A DNA stretch of 64,000 nt from Sporomusa silvacetica DSM 10669 (GCF_002257705.1 NZ_LSLK01000059.1:124001-188000); one strand, 5' to 3'; positions 51,856 through 60,361 are shown, numbered from the stretch's first letter. A program made the numbers and translations. Notes: generated by a model not told the origin, from the sequence alone.

Positions 51856-52882
51856 CTAGCTGACACCACTTTATCTGTTCATCCTTCCGTATGTCTAAAA
51901 GTGCTTTTTTGCCTAGAATACTTTCAAATTTTTCAGCTTTGATTTCTCCCGTACCTGGACGCTTTACCCATATATTGTTCATTGATATAACATCACCAGC
52001 CATTATATCATCGATAGCAACAACGCAGGCGTAAGCAAAATCAATTGTAGGTTGTTCTTCTTTTAAAATTTCCTTCTTACCACCTAGAGCTTCGTGAATA
52101 ATTCTGCTACCCTCAACTAACTGTTTAAGTTCATTAGTATCCATGGATATTGGAATATCCGGACCTGGCCATGATTTATCTGAGGTAAAATGTCTTTCTA
52201 AAATACTAGCCCCTAGAGACACAGCTCCTAAACAGGGATAGATAGACAACGAATGGTCAGACAATCCAAGCACTGCGTCCGGGAAAGCTTCAGCCAAATC
52301 TTGTAGCGCTCCTAACCGCACATTATTGTAAGGTGTAGGGTACATACTTGTACAATGCAACAGTGCAAATGGAACATTATATCTCCGTAAGATATTTACT
52401 GCTTTACCCACACTTGCAATATTATTCATTCCCGTACTTAAAATAACTGGTTTTTTATATTGAGCAATATGCTCCACTAAAGGATAGTTGTTACATTCGC
52501 CAGAGCCAATTTTGTACGCATCGACACCAAGTTTTTCAAGCCGTATAGCAGCAGTACGTGAAAACGGGGTACTTAAAAAAATCATCCCTTTAGATTCTGC
52601 ATATTCCTTTATATTACGTTCCTCTTCTTCGGTTAATGCGCACCTCTTCATAATATCCCAAATAGATTCCTGTGCATTCCCTGGAATTACATTATTAGGA
52701 ACCATTTCATCTTCGATTACGTGTGTCTGCACTTTTACACATTTACATCCAGCGTTATAGGCATCATTAACCATTTGAATCGCTTTTTCATATGAACCCT
52801 CATGGTTAATCCCAATCTCCGCTATAACTAAAGGCGAATGACTAGGCCCGACAGGACACCCGCCTATTATTATCTCTCTCAT
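51848..52882 (-). CDS. neuB: Nonulosonic acid synthase (NeuB family)
   Basis: 344 residues. It condenses ManNAc or a 6-deoxy analogue with phosphoenolpyruvate. The TIM barrel has LVIAEIGINHEGSYEKAIQM, CKCVKVQTHVIEDEMVPNN, LSTPFSRTAAIRLEKLGVDA, YKIGSGECNNYPLVEHIAQ, VILSTGMNNIASV, LHCTSMYPTPYNNVRLGAL and LGLSDHSLSIYPCLGAV. The C-terminal SAF (antifreeze-like) domain has NIWVKRPGTGEI. First sugar gene after the amidotransferase gene, with a gap of 10 nt. Confidence 0.93.
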   Translation of the reverse strand: MREIIIGGCPVGPSHSPLVIAEIGINHEGSYEKAIQMVNDAYNAGCKCVKVQTHVIEDEMVPNNVIPGNAQESIWDIMKRCALTEEEERNIKEYAESKGMIFLSTPFSRTAAIRLEKLGVDAYKIGSGECNNYPLVEHIAQYKKPVILSTGMNNIASVGKAVNILRRYNVPFALLHCTSMYPTPYNNVRLGALQDLAEAFPDAVLGLSDHSLSIYPCLGAVSLGASILERHFTSDKSWPGPDIPISMDTNELKQLVEGSRIIHEALGGKKEILKEEQPTIDFAYACVVAIDDIMAGDVISMNNIWVKRPGTGEIKAEKFESILGKKALLDIRKDEQIKWCQLDG

Positions 52883-52892
52883 ATAATCCTCC

Positions 52893-54122
52893 TCAATATG
52901 CTACTTGATGACGAAGTTTCCAAACACCATTCTCCTCTATCCATAAATGAGGTGACCGTGCATTGTCAATTATTTCCCAGAAGCGTTCTTCAGTTATTTC
53001 CATATATTCCAATATCTCTTTAATATATTTACTGGGAAACTCATGATCAAATTTATGGACTAAGGCGACTCCCTCATCTCTCGTAATCTTACCGCACCGA
53101 ATTTCTTGAGCACTGTCATAGGTTGCACGCCCGATACCAAACTTGATAAAAGTCGTATAATAGTGCAAGGGGTCAATTCTATCATCAATAGAACTGTATT
53201 TCGAATAGGATCCTTCGGTTCTTTCGGTATTTGCCTGAAATCCTACATTTTCAGCTGCATAATAATAACATTCTTGAGGATCCCACTTAATATAATAACT
53301 AAGGTAGTGTACTTCTGTTCCATTTTTTTGAAGACGTTCCCCATCCACTGGTAGGTATGGGTTTAAATCTCTTTTATCTACTCCGTAATCATCAATAAGC
53401 TGTTGAGCGGAGACTCCGCCAAGATAGAGCTTACTTAGATCAGGCTTTTCGCTATAGAAAACTGGATCCATAGTTGGACGGTCATTTTCCTTAATATTAT
53501 TTCCATACTCAGCTTGGTTTTCACCGTAGAATATAAGAGGTATATTATACATAGCTGAGAAACGAGGAGCAATCATACGCTGTCCAATAATAAACGGCTG
53601 GAAGGGATGCACAAGGTTTTCAAAAGCAAGTCGCGTTAAAATTCGATGCACTGTTCCATTCGGAGATACAAGAATGTTGTCAAAACCAGCATGTATCCAA
53701 CTCTGCATATTTCTCCAACCAATGTCAGTATATTTATGTGGAGCCCATGTAACAGTCAAAGGATTCATTCTATATTTATATTTTAATATATGTGACGCAA
53801 AAACACTGTCTTTTCCACCGCTACCAGGAACTATACAGTCGTATGACCCATCTTTGCTACGATGTTTAGCACATAACTCAATTAGTTCCTGTTCCCTTAT
53901 TTTCCAGTCAATCTTGCTTTCTTTTATCTCAGCAAATCTACATGCGCTACAAACCCCATCGTCGTCAAACTCAATCGTTGGCTTAATATCATTTGGCCTA
54001 TTTTTAAATTCAACAACAGAACTTGGTCTTTGGTTAGAAATAGTACACTTTGTACAGAATTTCACTTCGGAAGGAAGGCCATATTTTACTTCAACCTTCT
54101 CAAGTTTAGATTTTTCGCTCAC
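52893..54122 (-). CDS. N-acetyl sugar amidotransferase (WbpG/PseA-like, PP-loop)
   Basis: 409 residues. An N-terminal zinc-binding pair (FCTKCTISNQRP and GVCSACRFAEIK) precedes a PP-loop ATP pyrophosphatase domain (IVPGSGGKDSVFASHILKY) with LTVTWAPHKYTDIGWRNMQ, HPFQPFIIGQRMIAPRFS and IFYGENQAEYGN. WbpG/PseA/LegA-like enzymes turn an N-acetyl group of a sugar into N-acetimidoyl with ammonia from HisH/HisF. Here it leads the neuB-neuC-neuA-hisF-hisH string, so the modified sugar is probably the nonulosonate or its precursor. Confidence 0.9.
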   Translation of the reverse strand: MSEKSKLEKVEVKYGLPSEVKFCTKCTISNQRPSSVVEFKNRPNDIKPTIEFDDDGVCSACRFAEIKESKIDWKIREQELIELCAKHRSKDGSYDCIVPGSGGKDSVFASHILKYKYRMNPLTVTWAPHKYTDIGWRNMQSWIHAGFDNILVSPNGTVHRILTRLAFENLVHPFQPFIIGQRMIAPRFSAMYNIPLIFYGENQAEYGNNIKENDRPTMDPVFYSEKPDLSKLYLGGVSAQQLIDDYGVDKRDLNPYLPVDGERLQKNGTEVHYLSYYIKWDPQECYYYAAENVGFQANTERTEGSYSKYSSIDDRIDPLHYYTTFIKFGIGRATYDSAQEIRCGKITRDEGVALVHKFDHEFPSKYIKEILEYMEITEERFWEIIDNARSPHLWIEENGVWKLRHQVAY

Positions 54123-54301
54123 AAAAAAACCTCCATCTATCCATCTAATAGATTATTTTGTTATATTAGCTTAGATTAAAGTAAGTACAACCCACATTTA
54201 ACAATCACAGTTCTAACTAATACTAACAACTTCCTTCATTCGAATAATTAACATACATAATAATATTCTACTTAGACTCATCTCAAAAATATATGCACCT
54301 G

Positions 54302-56200
54302 TTAGCCTTCCGTCACAGTCAGGCATTCTACAGCACTAAAGCTAATATTACATTCTTTTTGTCTACTAATTTCCCTACTAACGTTCGCTCTAGTAAGGCG
54401 ATAGGATGGCACAATCTCTTCAATTATATGGACAACCTTATCCCCTGTATGTACCCCAGTCTGCAATACTGTCAATGCTTCCTGCAAACGTTTTTCATTT
54501 ACCAACTTAAGATTGGCTACATAAATTTTCTCATGCCGGGTCGAACTTGTTCCCTCTTCTGCAGTCAGTAACTCTTCAAATAACTTCTCCCCCGGCCTCA
54601 GCCCGGTATATTTAATCTCCACGTCTTTCCCTGGTACCAAGCCAGATAGCTCAATCAAATCTCTCGCCATATCGACAATCTTCACAGGCTCACCCATGTC
54701 GAGGACAAAGACTTCCCCCCCCTGAGCCATGGAACCGGCCTGCAGCACCAGTTGGGTTGCTTCAGGAATGGTCATGAAATACCGTTTCATTTCCGGATGA
54801 GTTATGGTTATTGGACCGCCTTTTGCAATCTGACGCCTAAATAGCGGGATGACACTGCCCCGACTCCCTAAGACGTTACCAAAGCGCACTGCGGAAAATC
54901 TGGTTCGTCCTTTTCCGTTCATAGATTGGACAATAAGCTCAGCTACCCGTTTGGTTGCCCCCATGACACTTGTTGGGTTTACTGCTTTATCTGTCGAGAT
55001 CATAATAAACATTTCAGTATCTGTTCTGCAGGCGGCTTCCGCCACATTCTTGGTCCCAAATACATTATTACGCACAGCTTCCTCTGGCTGCGCCTCCATC
55101 AAGGGAACATGCTTATGGGCAGCGGCATGAAAGACTACCTGTGGTCGGAAGCGATCAAATAGCTGGTTAATCCTACTCGCATCCCGCACGTCAGCAATAA
55201 TTGGCTCTAGCTTGAGATTGCCATGTTTTTCACGCAATTCTCGGTCAATCTCGTAGATACTGTTTTCCCCTTTGCCTAACAGAATTAGTTGGCTTGGTTC
55301 AAGCTTAGTAAGCTGGCGACATAGTTCTGAGCCAATAGAGCCACCAGCTCCGGTAACCAGTACCCGCTTTCCTCTTATATAACTAGCAATCTGGTCAAGA
55401 TCAAGGTTGACTGGTTCACGTCGTAATAAGTCCTCTAAATCCACATCTCTTAATTGCTGTAGGGTAACCTTACCATCAATCAGCTCATAGATTCCCGGAA
55501 CCGTCTTAACCTTACAACCTGTCAGCTTGCAGACCTGGACAATCGCCCGCAGTTCTGCTCCTTTCAAGGAGGGTATCGCGATAATGATTTCATTCACTTG
55601 ATACTTATTTACAATACACTCGATATCTTGCCGATTTCCCAGCACGGTCGCGCCAAACAGACTTCGCTTCACTTTGTAAGTATCATCATCAATAAACCCG
55701 ACAAGTTTCTTGGTATCATAGTAACGTTGACCAATTTCACGGGCAATCATAGCCCCGGCATCACCTGCACCGACAATGAGTGTCCTGGTATCTTGCCGGT
55801 TGTTGTTTGTACGAATAAAATGCAATACGCGAATACATAGTCGACTACCACCAATTAACAAAATAACGATGATCCAGTTAAGAAAGGGAATACTGCGTGG
55901 AATATTGGCGCCAGTGGCATACATATAGATCGTAATGAACAGCGAGCTTATACTTACGGCACTGATAATTGCCAGCAATTCACTGATACTCGCATAACGC
56001 CACAGACGATGATAGAGTCCAAAAGCATAAAAGGTCAGCAGTCGCAGCAAAATAATTCCGGGTAGGAAGCTTAAAAATAAACTGTAATAATTTTGCTCTA
56101 CGGCCCCTTCAAACCGAAGAAATAGTGCAATAAATGGAGCTGCAGCAACTATCACCATATCCATCATTATTAAAAATAGTGATATAACTTTCTGTCTCAT
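54302..56200 (-). CDS. Membrane-bound UDP-GlcNAc 4,6-dehydratase (WbpM/CapD-like)
   Basis: 632 residues. Four N-terminal transmembrane helices (about 5-130) precede two Rossmann modules: a CoA-binding-like one (LIVGAGDAGAMIAREIGQRY) and the SDR domain (VLVTGAGGSIGSELCRQLTK, AAHKHVPLMEAQPEEAVRNN, STDKAVNPTSVMGATKRVAE, RFGNVLGSRGSVIPLFRRQI). WbpM-like enzymes make the D-configured 4-keto-6-deoxy-GlcNAc that leads to UDP-D-QuiNAc, -FucNAc or di-N-acetylbacillosamine. The reductase at 39192 and the sugar transferase at 40123 are plausible next steps. Confidence 0.9.
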   Translation of the reverse strand: MRQKVISLFLIMMDMVIVAAAPFIALFLRFEGAVEQNYYSLFLSFLPGIILLRLLTFYAFGLYHRLWRYASISELLAIISAVSISSLFITIYMYATGANIPRSIPFLNWIIVILLIGGSRLCIRVLHFIRTNNNRQDTRTLIVGAGDAGAMIAREIGQRYYDTKKLVGFIDDDTYKVKRSLFGATVLGNRQDIECIVNKYQVNEIIIAIPSLKGAELRAIVQVCKLTGCKVKTVPGIYELIDGKVTLQQLRDVDLEDLLRREPVNLDLDQIASYIRGKRVLVTGAGGSIGSELCRQLTKLEPSQLILLGKGENSIYEIDRELREKHGNLKLEPIIADVRDASRINQLFDRFRPQVVFHAAAHKHVPLMEAQPEEAVRNNVFGTKNVAEAACRTDTEMFIMISTDKAVNPTSVMGATKRVAELIVQSMNGKGRTRFSAVRFGNVLGSRGSVIPLFRRQIAKGGPITITHPEMKRYFMTIPEATQLVLQAGSMAQGGEVFVLDMGEPVKIVDMARDLIELSGLVPGKDVEIKYTGLRPGEKLFEELLTAEEGTSSTRHEKIYVANLKLVNEKRLQEALTVLQTGVHTGDKVVHIIEEIVPSYRLTRANVSREISRQKECNISFSAVECLTVTEG

Positions 56201-56247
56201 AAATCACTCCAGCCTCACCTTCATAATTTGATATTCAAGTACTGCCT

Positions 56248-56934
56248 CTACTTAGCAGATTTTTCCCCATGCCCATAATAATAATAGTAATAGCTATGTT
56301 CTGCCTCAATCTCGACCCGATTCAGAACAACTCCTAATATATGCCCATTAGCCCTTTCTAGAGCTTCTTTGGCCTTCTGTGTCATTTCCGGTCTGGCAAT
56401 GCCTGCACTAACAACCAGGAGAATTCCATCGACTTTGGAGGATAGTACTGATGCATCGGTTACCGCCACAACCGGCGGCGCATCAATAATGACATAATCT
56501 GCCTGATTCTTTAGGGTATCAAGAAGTTTTACCATCTTGGCAGAGCCAAGTAGTTCCGAAGGGTTGGGTGGAATCGGGCCGCTGGTCAGAATTTTTAACC
56601 CCGGTACATCTGTTGCCTGGATAAACTGCTCGCAAGGAAGGTCCTCCACCAGGATATTGGTTACGCCCCGATTTTTTTTACCAAAAGTGCGGTGCTGTAC
56701 CGGTTTGCGCAAATCGCAATCAACAAGCAGTACCGTTTTGCCGGATTGAGCCAGCGCAACTGCCGTGTTAGCCGCTGTAGTTGACTTGCCTTCCCCCGGT
56801 CCGGCGCTGGTAAACATAATGGTCTTAATTTCGCTGTCTACCTTGGCAAATTGAATATTGGTTCGCAGCGTCCTATACGCTTCCGAAATTGGGGACTTGG
56901 CATCTTCTTGTACTATTAATTTACGTTTATTCAC
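56248..56934 (-). CDS. BY-kinase (CpsD/CapB-type tyrosine autokinase)
   Basis: 228 residues: Walker A MFTSAGPGEGKSTTAANTAV, Walker A' VLLVDCDLRKPVQHRTFG, Walker B YVIIDAPPVVAVTDA and a C-terminal tyrosine cluster (HSYYYYYYGHG). It phosphorylates its own cluster when activated by the membrane protein encoded 3 nt upstream and so cycles polymer assembly; CpsB at 22856 is the likely phosphatase. The split kinase/activator layout is the Firmicute form, in contrast to the fused Wzc of Proteobacteria. Confidence 0.93.
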   Translation of the reverse strand: MNKRKLIVQEDAKSPISEAYRTLRTNIQFAKVDSEIKTIMFTSAGPGEGKSTTAANTAVALAQSGKTVLLVDCDLRKPVQHRTFGKKNRGVTNILVEDLPCEQFIQATDVPGLKILTSGPIPPNPSELLGSAKMVKLLDTLKNQADYVIIDAPPVVAVTDASVLSSKVDGILLVVSAGIARPEMTQKAKEALERANGHILGVVLNRVEIEAEHSYYYYYYGHGEKSAK

Positions 56935-56936
56935 AA

Positions 56937-58394
56937 TTAGCCCCTCCTCTCAAATCTAGCGCTGATAGCCGCTTTCACTTTGGCCCAGAGAGTAAGGTCA
57001 TTTCCTTGGTGCTCTTGGTCAAAATCCGGAATGCTGCCAATAACCGGCAGATTCAAGTATTGCTTGACATCTTCAGCTGTTCTAATTGTTTTATTCATAT
57101 ATTCTAAGCTAAATGCAAGGCCAGTTCCAGCAAATAAACCAACTATAGCCGCCAGTACTATATTCAGCAATTTCTTAGGCTTGATTGGTTTTTCAGGGGC
57201 AATCGCCACATCAATAATTTGCACATCTGTAGGCTGCATGACTTCACTAATCCGCGCCTCTTCATGGCGTTTAGCCAACATTACATAGATTTCCTGCGCC
57301 ACCATAGCGTCACGCATGACCCTGGCAAGTCCTTGTTCTTTGGTTGGCAGTTGTATAAGTTCCTTTTCGTTATCTGCAATAATTGCGGCAATAGCCTGCT
57401 TTTGGGCAGCAGTTGCCGCGATCTCAGCCTCTGACTGAATTTTGCTCTGCAACAAGCCCTGATGAATGGGATTCATGGATGGAGCTTCCGCGTTTACAAT
57501 TCGACTGACTTCAATATTGATTTTGGTTTTTGTTTCATCAATTGCGGCCTGAGTTGCCATGACTTCCGGATGCTTGTTGGTATATTTCTGCAACAGGCTG
57601 ACAAGCTGTACTTCATAGTCGACTAATTTGCCTTTATACTGCTGGATTAATGGACTGTCAGCAATAAAACCTTGTTTTTCACTTGCCAGTTGCTGCTGGG
57701 CACTACTTAACTTAGCCTGAGAAGCCGCTGTATTTACTGTATTTTGGGCTGATAACTGAGTGATATCCTTTAATCGTTCAACTATGGCTCTCGTTTCTTC
57801 CGTAGGTGCGACAATTTTGTTATTCCGCTTATACGCTTCTAGCAAGCTTTCAGCTTTTTCCAACTCCAGCTTTGACTCCTGCAGCCGCTGACCGATAAAT
57901 TCCCTGACTACCGTTTGCTCTGAGCGCACCAAGCTGGTTAAGCGATTGGTAAAGGTATCTACCAGTGTATTGGCAACCTCGCTAGCCTCCTCCGGCGATT
58001 TGGCCTGAACCTGGATTTTCAAGATTTCAGTGTCTTTGACCGGCTGGGTAGTAATAGTTTTCAACATGCCCTCATAATTAGGTATTTTTTCTTTCTTTTG
58101 TTGGGTTTTATCAATGACCGTCTGTATAACGGTGCGGCTTTTCAAAATCTCCGCATAGGTTGACATCAGTTGTTTGGTATTACCGCCGCCGACAGGCATA
58201 TCTGCGAGCAGCGAATTGGCAAGCCCCTTGGGTTGTTTGATCCGTAAAGTAGTCTCAGCCTGGTAAGTAGGGGGAATTAAGAAACTGATAATTGCAGCCG
58301 CTATAACAAAAGCCAAAAATACTTTTGTTATTATTCCCCGGCGTTTTTTCAAGGTTTTTATTATATCCCGCAGATCTAGGGTCATTTCATCCAC
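56937..58394 (-). CDS. Wzz/GNVR-type polysaccharide co-polymerase (BY-kinase activator)
   Basis: 485 residues. N-terminal transmembrane segment VFLAFVIAAAIISFLIPPTY, a Wzz domain (TLRIKQPKGLANSLLADMPV), long periplasmic coiled coils (about 150-390, including a GNVR-like RVMRDAMVAQEIYVMLAKRH), and a C-terminal transmembrane segment NIVLAAIVGLFAGTGLAFSL. It controls chain length and bridges to the export protein, longer than simple Wzz and like the periplasmic half of Wzc. The cytoplasmic tail would touch the adjacent kinase. Confidence 0.92.
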   Translation of the reverse strand: MDEMTLDLRDIIKTLKKRRGIITKVFLAFVIAAAIISFLIPPTYQAETTLRIKQPKGLANSLLADMPVGGGNTKQLMSTYAEILKSRTVIQTVIDKTQQKKEKIPNYEGMLKTITTQPVKDTEILKIQVQAKSPEEASEVANTLVDTFTNRLTSLVRSEQTVVREFIGQRLQESKLELEKAESLLEAYKRNNKIVAPTEETRAIVERLKDITQLSAQNTVNTAASQAKLSSAQQQLASEKQGFIADSPLIQQYKGKLVDYEVQLVSLLQKYTNKHPEVMATQAAIDETKTKINIEVSRIVNAEAPSMNPIHQGLLQSKIQSEAEIAATAAQKQAIAAIIADNEKELIQLPTKEQGLARVMRDAMVAQEIYVMLAKRHEEARISEVMQPTDVQIIDVAIAPEKPIKPKKLLNIVLAAIVGLFAGTGLAFSLEYMNKTIRTAEDVKQYLNLPVIGSIPDFDQEHQGNDLTLWAKVKAAISARFERRG

Positions 58395-58433
58395 AATTCT
58401 TCCTCCAATGCTCGTTGTGTATCTTGCTATAAA

Positions 58434-59069
58434 CTAGTCGTCATTCATATTGTCCACATAATACAATCCACTGACAAACGGCATAATGTCTCTAGCAAAA
58501 TCAATCCGGCCATTATCCTTGAGGAAGACAATGTCACCATCAGCTAGCGGGTAGTTTTGCGTCAGATCTGCTTTGTTAAGAAGATTTAACAAGTTAACTG
58601 TCTGTACTTTTCCCGGTTCAGCTTTTCGCAGCACCATAACCTTTTTTTTGGCCGCATCTTTGGTATAGCCACCAGCCATACTAATCGCGTCCAAAAGATT
58701 GTGCTGTTTTTCAATTTCGTACATACCTGGTTTGTTTACTTGCCCTAAGACATAGATTCGGGTGGTATGAAATTTATCCACATTCACCGTCACTTGCGGA
58801 TTTTTGACATACTCACTCAACTTTTTCGTCAAGCCCGCGGTAAAATCACCGGTAGAAATACCTTCCGCCTTCATCTCCCCCACCAGTGGAAACGAAACCT
58901 TGCCATCCGGTCTCACTATGACTTGTTTTAACTGTAGTTCCTCATACCCCCAAACCCCGATGGAAAGGATATCTCCGGGTGCCAAGTGGTAATCAGCAGC
59001 CATAACAAGCTGAATTGGCGTAATGAGTACAATGATAGCCGTAAGAAGCGTTCTTAAAGTACTTGCCAC
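58434..59069 (-). CDS. Wza-like polysaccharide export protein (PES and SLBB domains)
   Basis: 211 residues from GTG 59069 (AGGAGG 7 nt upstream). A signal peptide (LLTAIIVLITPIQLVMA-A) without a lipobox, the poly_export domain (DYHLAPGDILSIGVWGYEEL, RPDGKVSFPLVGEM, YVKNPQVTVNVDKFHTTRIY), then one SLBB domain (VLGQVNKPGMYEIEKQHNLL, DAISMAGGYTKDA). It lacks the amphipathic C-terminal helix and lipidation by which E. coli Wza (379 residues) spans the outer membrane, so a separate outer-membrane pore may be needed. First gene of the locus. Confidence 0.9.
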   Translation of the reverse strand: MASTLRTLLTAIIVLITPIQLVMAADYHLAPGDILSIGVWGYEELQLKQVIVRPDGKVSFPLVGEMKAEGISTGDFTAGLTKKLSEYVKNPQVTVNVDKFHTTRIYVLGQVNKPGMYEIEKQHNLLDAISMAGGYTKDAAKKKVMVLRKAEPGKVQTVNLLNLLNKADLTQNYPLADGDIVFLKDNGRIDFARDIMPFVSGLYYVDNMNDD

Positions 59070-59134
59070 TTTTATTCCTCCTGATTTACATATAGATGAT
59101 ATCTAAATTCTTAATTAATAGTTCTGCATAATTT

Positions 59135-59163
59135 TGCATAATCCTGCCAAAGCCATTTGTAAA
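59135..59163 (-). promoter_or_regulatory. Possible sigma-A promoter for the polysaccharide locus
   Basis: Minus strand TTTACA (59158-59163), 17-nt spacer, TATGCA (59135-59140), some 65 nt upstream of the Wza-like start. ATTATGCA occurs twice, 9 nt apart, around the -10, and could be an operator. Weak matches, by eye only. Confidence 0.3.
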
Positions 59164-59228
59164 ATTTTGGATAAATGCCCAAAAAAATACTCGCCCATTC
59201 CGACCGAGAAACAACAACAGAATCTATA

Positions 59229-59320
59229 CTATAATTTTGCCTTGCAGCATTTACAACAAATTCAAGGTAAATTTCATCTCGGTAACATAGTATAAAAGTC
59301 CTATCAATAGGACTTTTATA
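59229..59320 (-). pseudogene. Decayed third copy of the small-protein gene, with leader palindrome
   Basis: The minus strand at 59229-59280 reads EIYLEFVVNAARQNY, matching the YVNFAVKCRKAKL end of the 59840 gene, and the DNA is similar. The middle and start of the gene are deleted. Directly upstream (59291-59320) is a perfect 13-bp palindrome with a TCAA loop, equivalent to the one ahead of the intact gene, followed by the same ATGTAAAAAAAA run. Confidence 0.5.
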
Positions 59321-59648
59321 GCATATATATTACCATCAAATCCTCTAAATGTAAAAAAAATATTTAGTTTTGGCAATATCCAGCATTCTTAGGGAAGTTT
59401 TACCCGCCCTCCTTTTTTAGAGCGAAAAACTAATAAGAATATTGTACCCTGCCACCTCACTTCGAAAAAAAAGCTAATCTACTATAATAATTGTACAATG
59501 AATTAGCCTTGGACCATACTATCCGAAAGTATACTCTTTTCCAGCAACCATTCTTGTGCTCCATATTAACGGGAAACCGTGGTGGCCTGATTATGCAAGT
59601 AACACTGAACCACAGACGACAAGTTTAAAATTAAGTAATGTTGACCCC

Positions 59649-59699
59649 ATGCACCCCGGTGAACTGCTAGTTATAGGCACAAAAGGGCCTGTCCGTTAA
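59649..59699 (+). pseudogene. HigA-like antitoxin N-terminal fragment fused to repeat
   Basis: The plus strand reads MHPGELL, a typical start of HigA-type antitoxins (usually followed by xEEF), then switches into a 30-nt block (59670-59699) encoding VIGTKGPVR and a stop. The identical block ends the RelE gene at 60988-61017. Probably a chimaera of a broken antitoxin gene and a repeat. Confidence 0.3.
59670..59699. repeat. 30-bp direct repeat, copy 1
   Basis: Identical over 30 nt to 60988-61017 in the same orientation; contains GGCACAAAAGGGCCTGTCCG. The two copies flank the small-protein gene and most of the YefM/RelE pair. Confidence 0.75.
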
Positions 59700-59839
59700 A
59701 CCTTCAACAATAAAAAATACTCGGACCATTAGACCGAGAGACAATAAGAGAATCCTATTTTTGTATTGGTCCAATAGCAATACTAACCACTTCTCGGATT
59801 AAGCGCAGCCAGTTGCTCTTTTAAATATTATATTCGCTA

Positions 59840-60043
59840 CTACAATTTTGCCTTACGGCATTTAACAGCAAAATTAACATAACCTTCGAGGCCTTCTATT
59901 AATTCTTTCTGTTCGTCTAACGAAAGGTTTTCCCATTTAGTCGCATCTATAGTCTCTTTGATCATGCCGTTGACTTGATTGGATGAATAGCCCAAATTAT
60001 TGAGTTGGAGAATCAGCTCCTGAATCCGGTTATGCGTAAACAT
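59840..60043 (-). CDS. Small helical protein of unknown function (paralogue of the gene at 22191)
   Basis: 67 residues from ATG 60043, which has GAGGGG 7 nt upstream; an earlier ATG adds eight residues without a site. Helical: THNRIQELILQLNNLGYSSN, QVNGMIKETIDA, LSLDEQKELIEGLEGYVNFA, ending VKCRKAKL. It shares spacing and key residues (LGY, LS-x-EQ, Y-x-x-FA-x-KC) with the product at 22191. A hairpin (60074-60104) lies about 30 nt upstream. A decayed copy lies at 59229. Function unknown; no Spo0E signature. Confidence 0.65.
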   Translation of the reverse strand: MFTHNRIQELILQLNNLGYSSNQVNGMIKETIDATKWENLSLDEQKELIEGLEGYVNFAVKCRKAKL

Positions 60044-60073
60044 ATAAATGCCCCTCACCATCGTCAATATAGT

Positions 60074-60104
60074 ACAAAAGTCCCGGTATCAATAGGACTT
60101 TTGT
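60074..60104 (-). promoter_or_regulatory. Leader palindrome of the small-protein gene
   Basis: ACAAAAGTCC/GGACTTTTGT (60074-60083, 60095-60104) with an 11-nt loop containing the minus-strand TATTGATA block shared with 59291-59320 and, more loosely, with 22430-22449. It could be an operator or a transcript hairpin. Confidence 0.5.
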
Positions 60105-60137
60105 CATGGAAATCATACCATGAAATTTCTTAAATGT

Positions 60138-60179
60138 AAAAAAAAAAATGCGACAATTATTTCAACTAATTGTCGCATT
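60138..60179 (-). terminator. Rho-independent terminator of the frameshifted small gene
   Basis: Perfect 13-bp inverted repeat (60147-60159 and 60167-60179), 7-nt loop, then at least ten T residues on the minus strand (60138-60148). It ends a minus-strand transcript from the 60186-60325 gene. Confidence 0.8.
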
Positions 60180-60185
60180 CTGCCA

Positions 60186-60325
60186 TTACCCCAGTAATCT
60201 CGTTACCCATTTTTTAATTATTTCTGTTTTAACAAATTTTATGACTTTTATTTTAGCTACTTCGACATCACAGCTATTAATAGTCTTGTCGGGATTTGTT
60301 TGAAAAAGTTTTGTTTAAACATCAT
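60186..60325 (-). pseudogene. Frameshifted 46-codon small gene of unknown function
   Basis: AAAGGGG lies 6 nt before ATGATG at 60325. The frame reads MMFKQNFF and then meets an early stop at codon 23. One extra T in the T5 run that follows AAAAC gives one open frame to TAA at 60186, continuing QTNPDKTINSCDVEVAKIK and VIKFVKTEIIKKWVTRLLG, 46 residues in all, basic and possibly amphipathic at the end. A strong terminator follows 7 nt later. Ribosome-binding site, frame and terminator together suggest a real transcription unit with a recent frameshift or a homopolymer sequencing error. Confidence 0.45.
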
Positions 60326-60361
60326 AGTAAACCCCTTTGTCTGTTGTCTTGCCTGTTGAGA

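Larger units (their letters stand above)
59070..59839. other. Intergenic region upstream of the polysaccharide locus; promoter and decayed copies
   Basis: About 770 nt without an intact gene. From left to right it holds a promoter candidate for the Wza-like gene, a decayed third copy of the small-protein gene with its palindrome (59229-59320), a poly-A stretch that matches the one near 60130, a T8-tailed weak hairpin on the minus strand near 59470-59510, and a HigA-like fragment joined to a 30-bp repeat (59649-59699). Confidence 0.5.
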
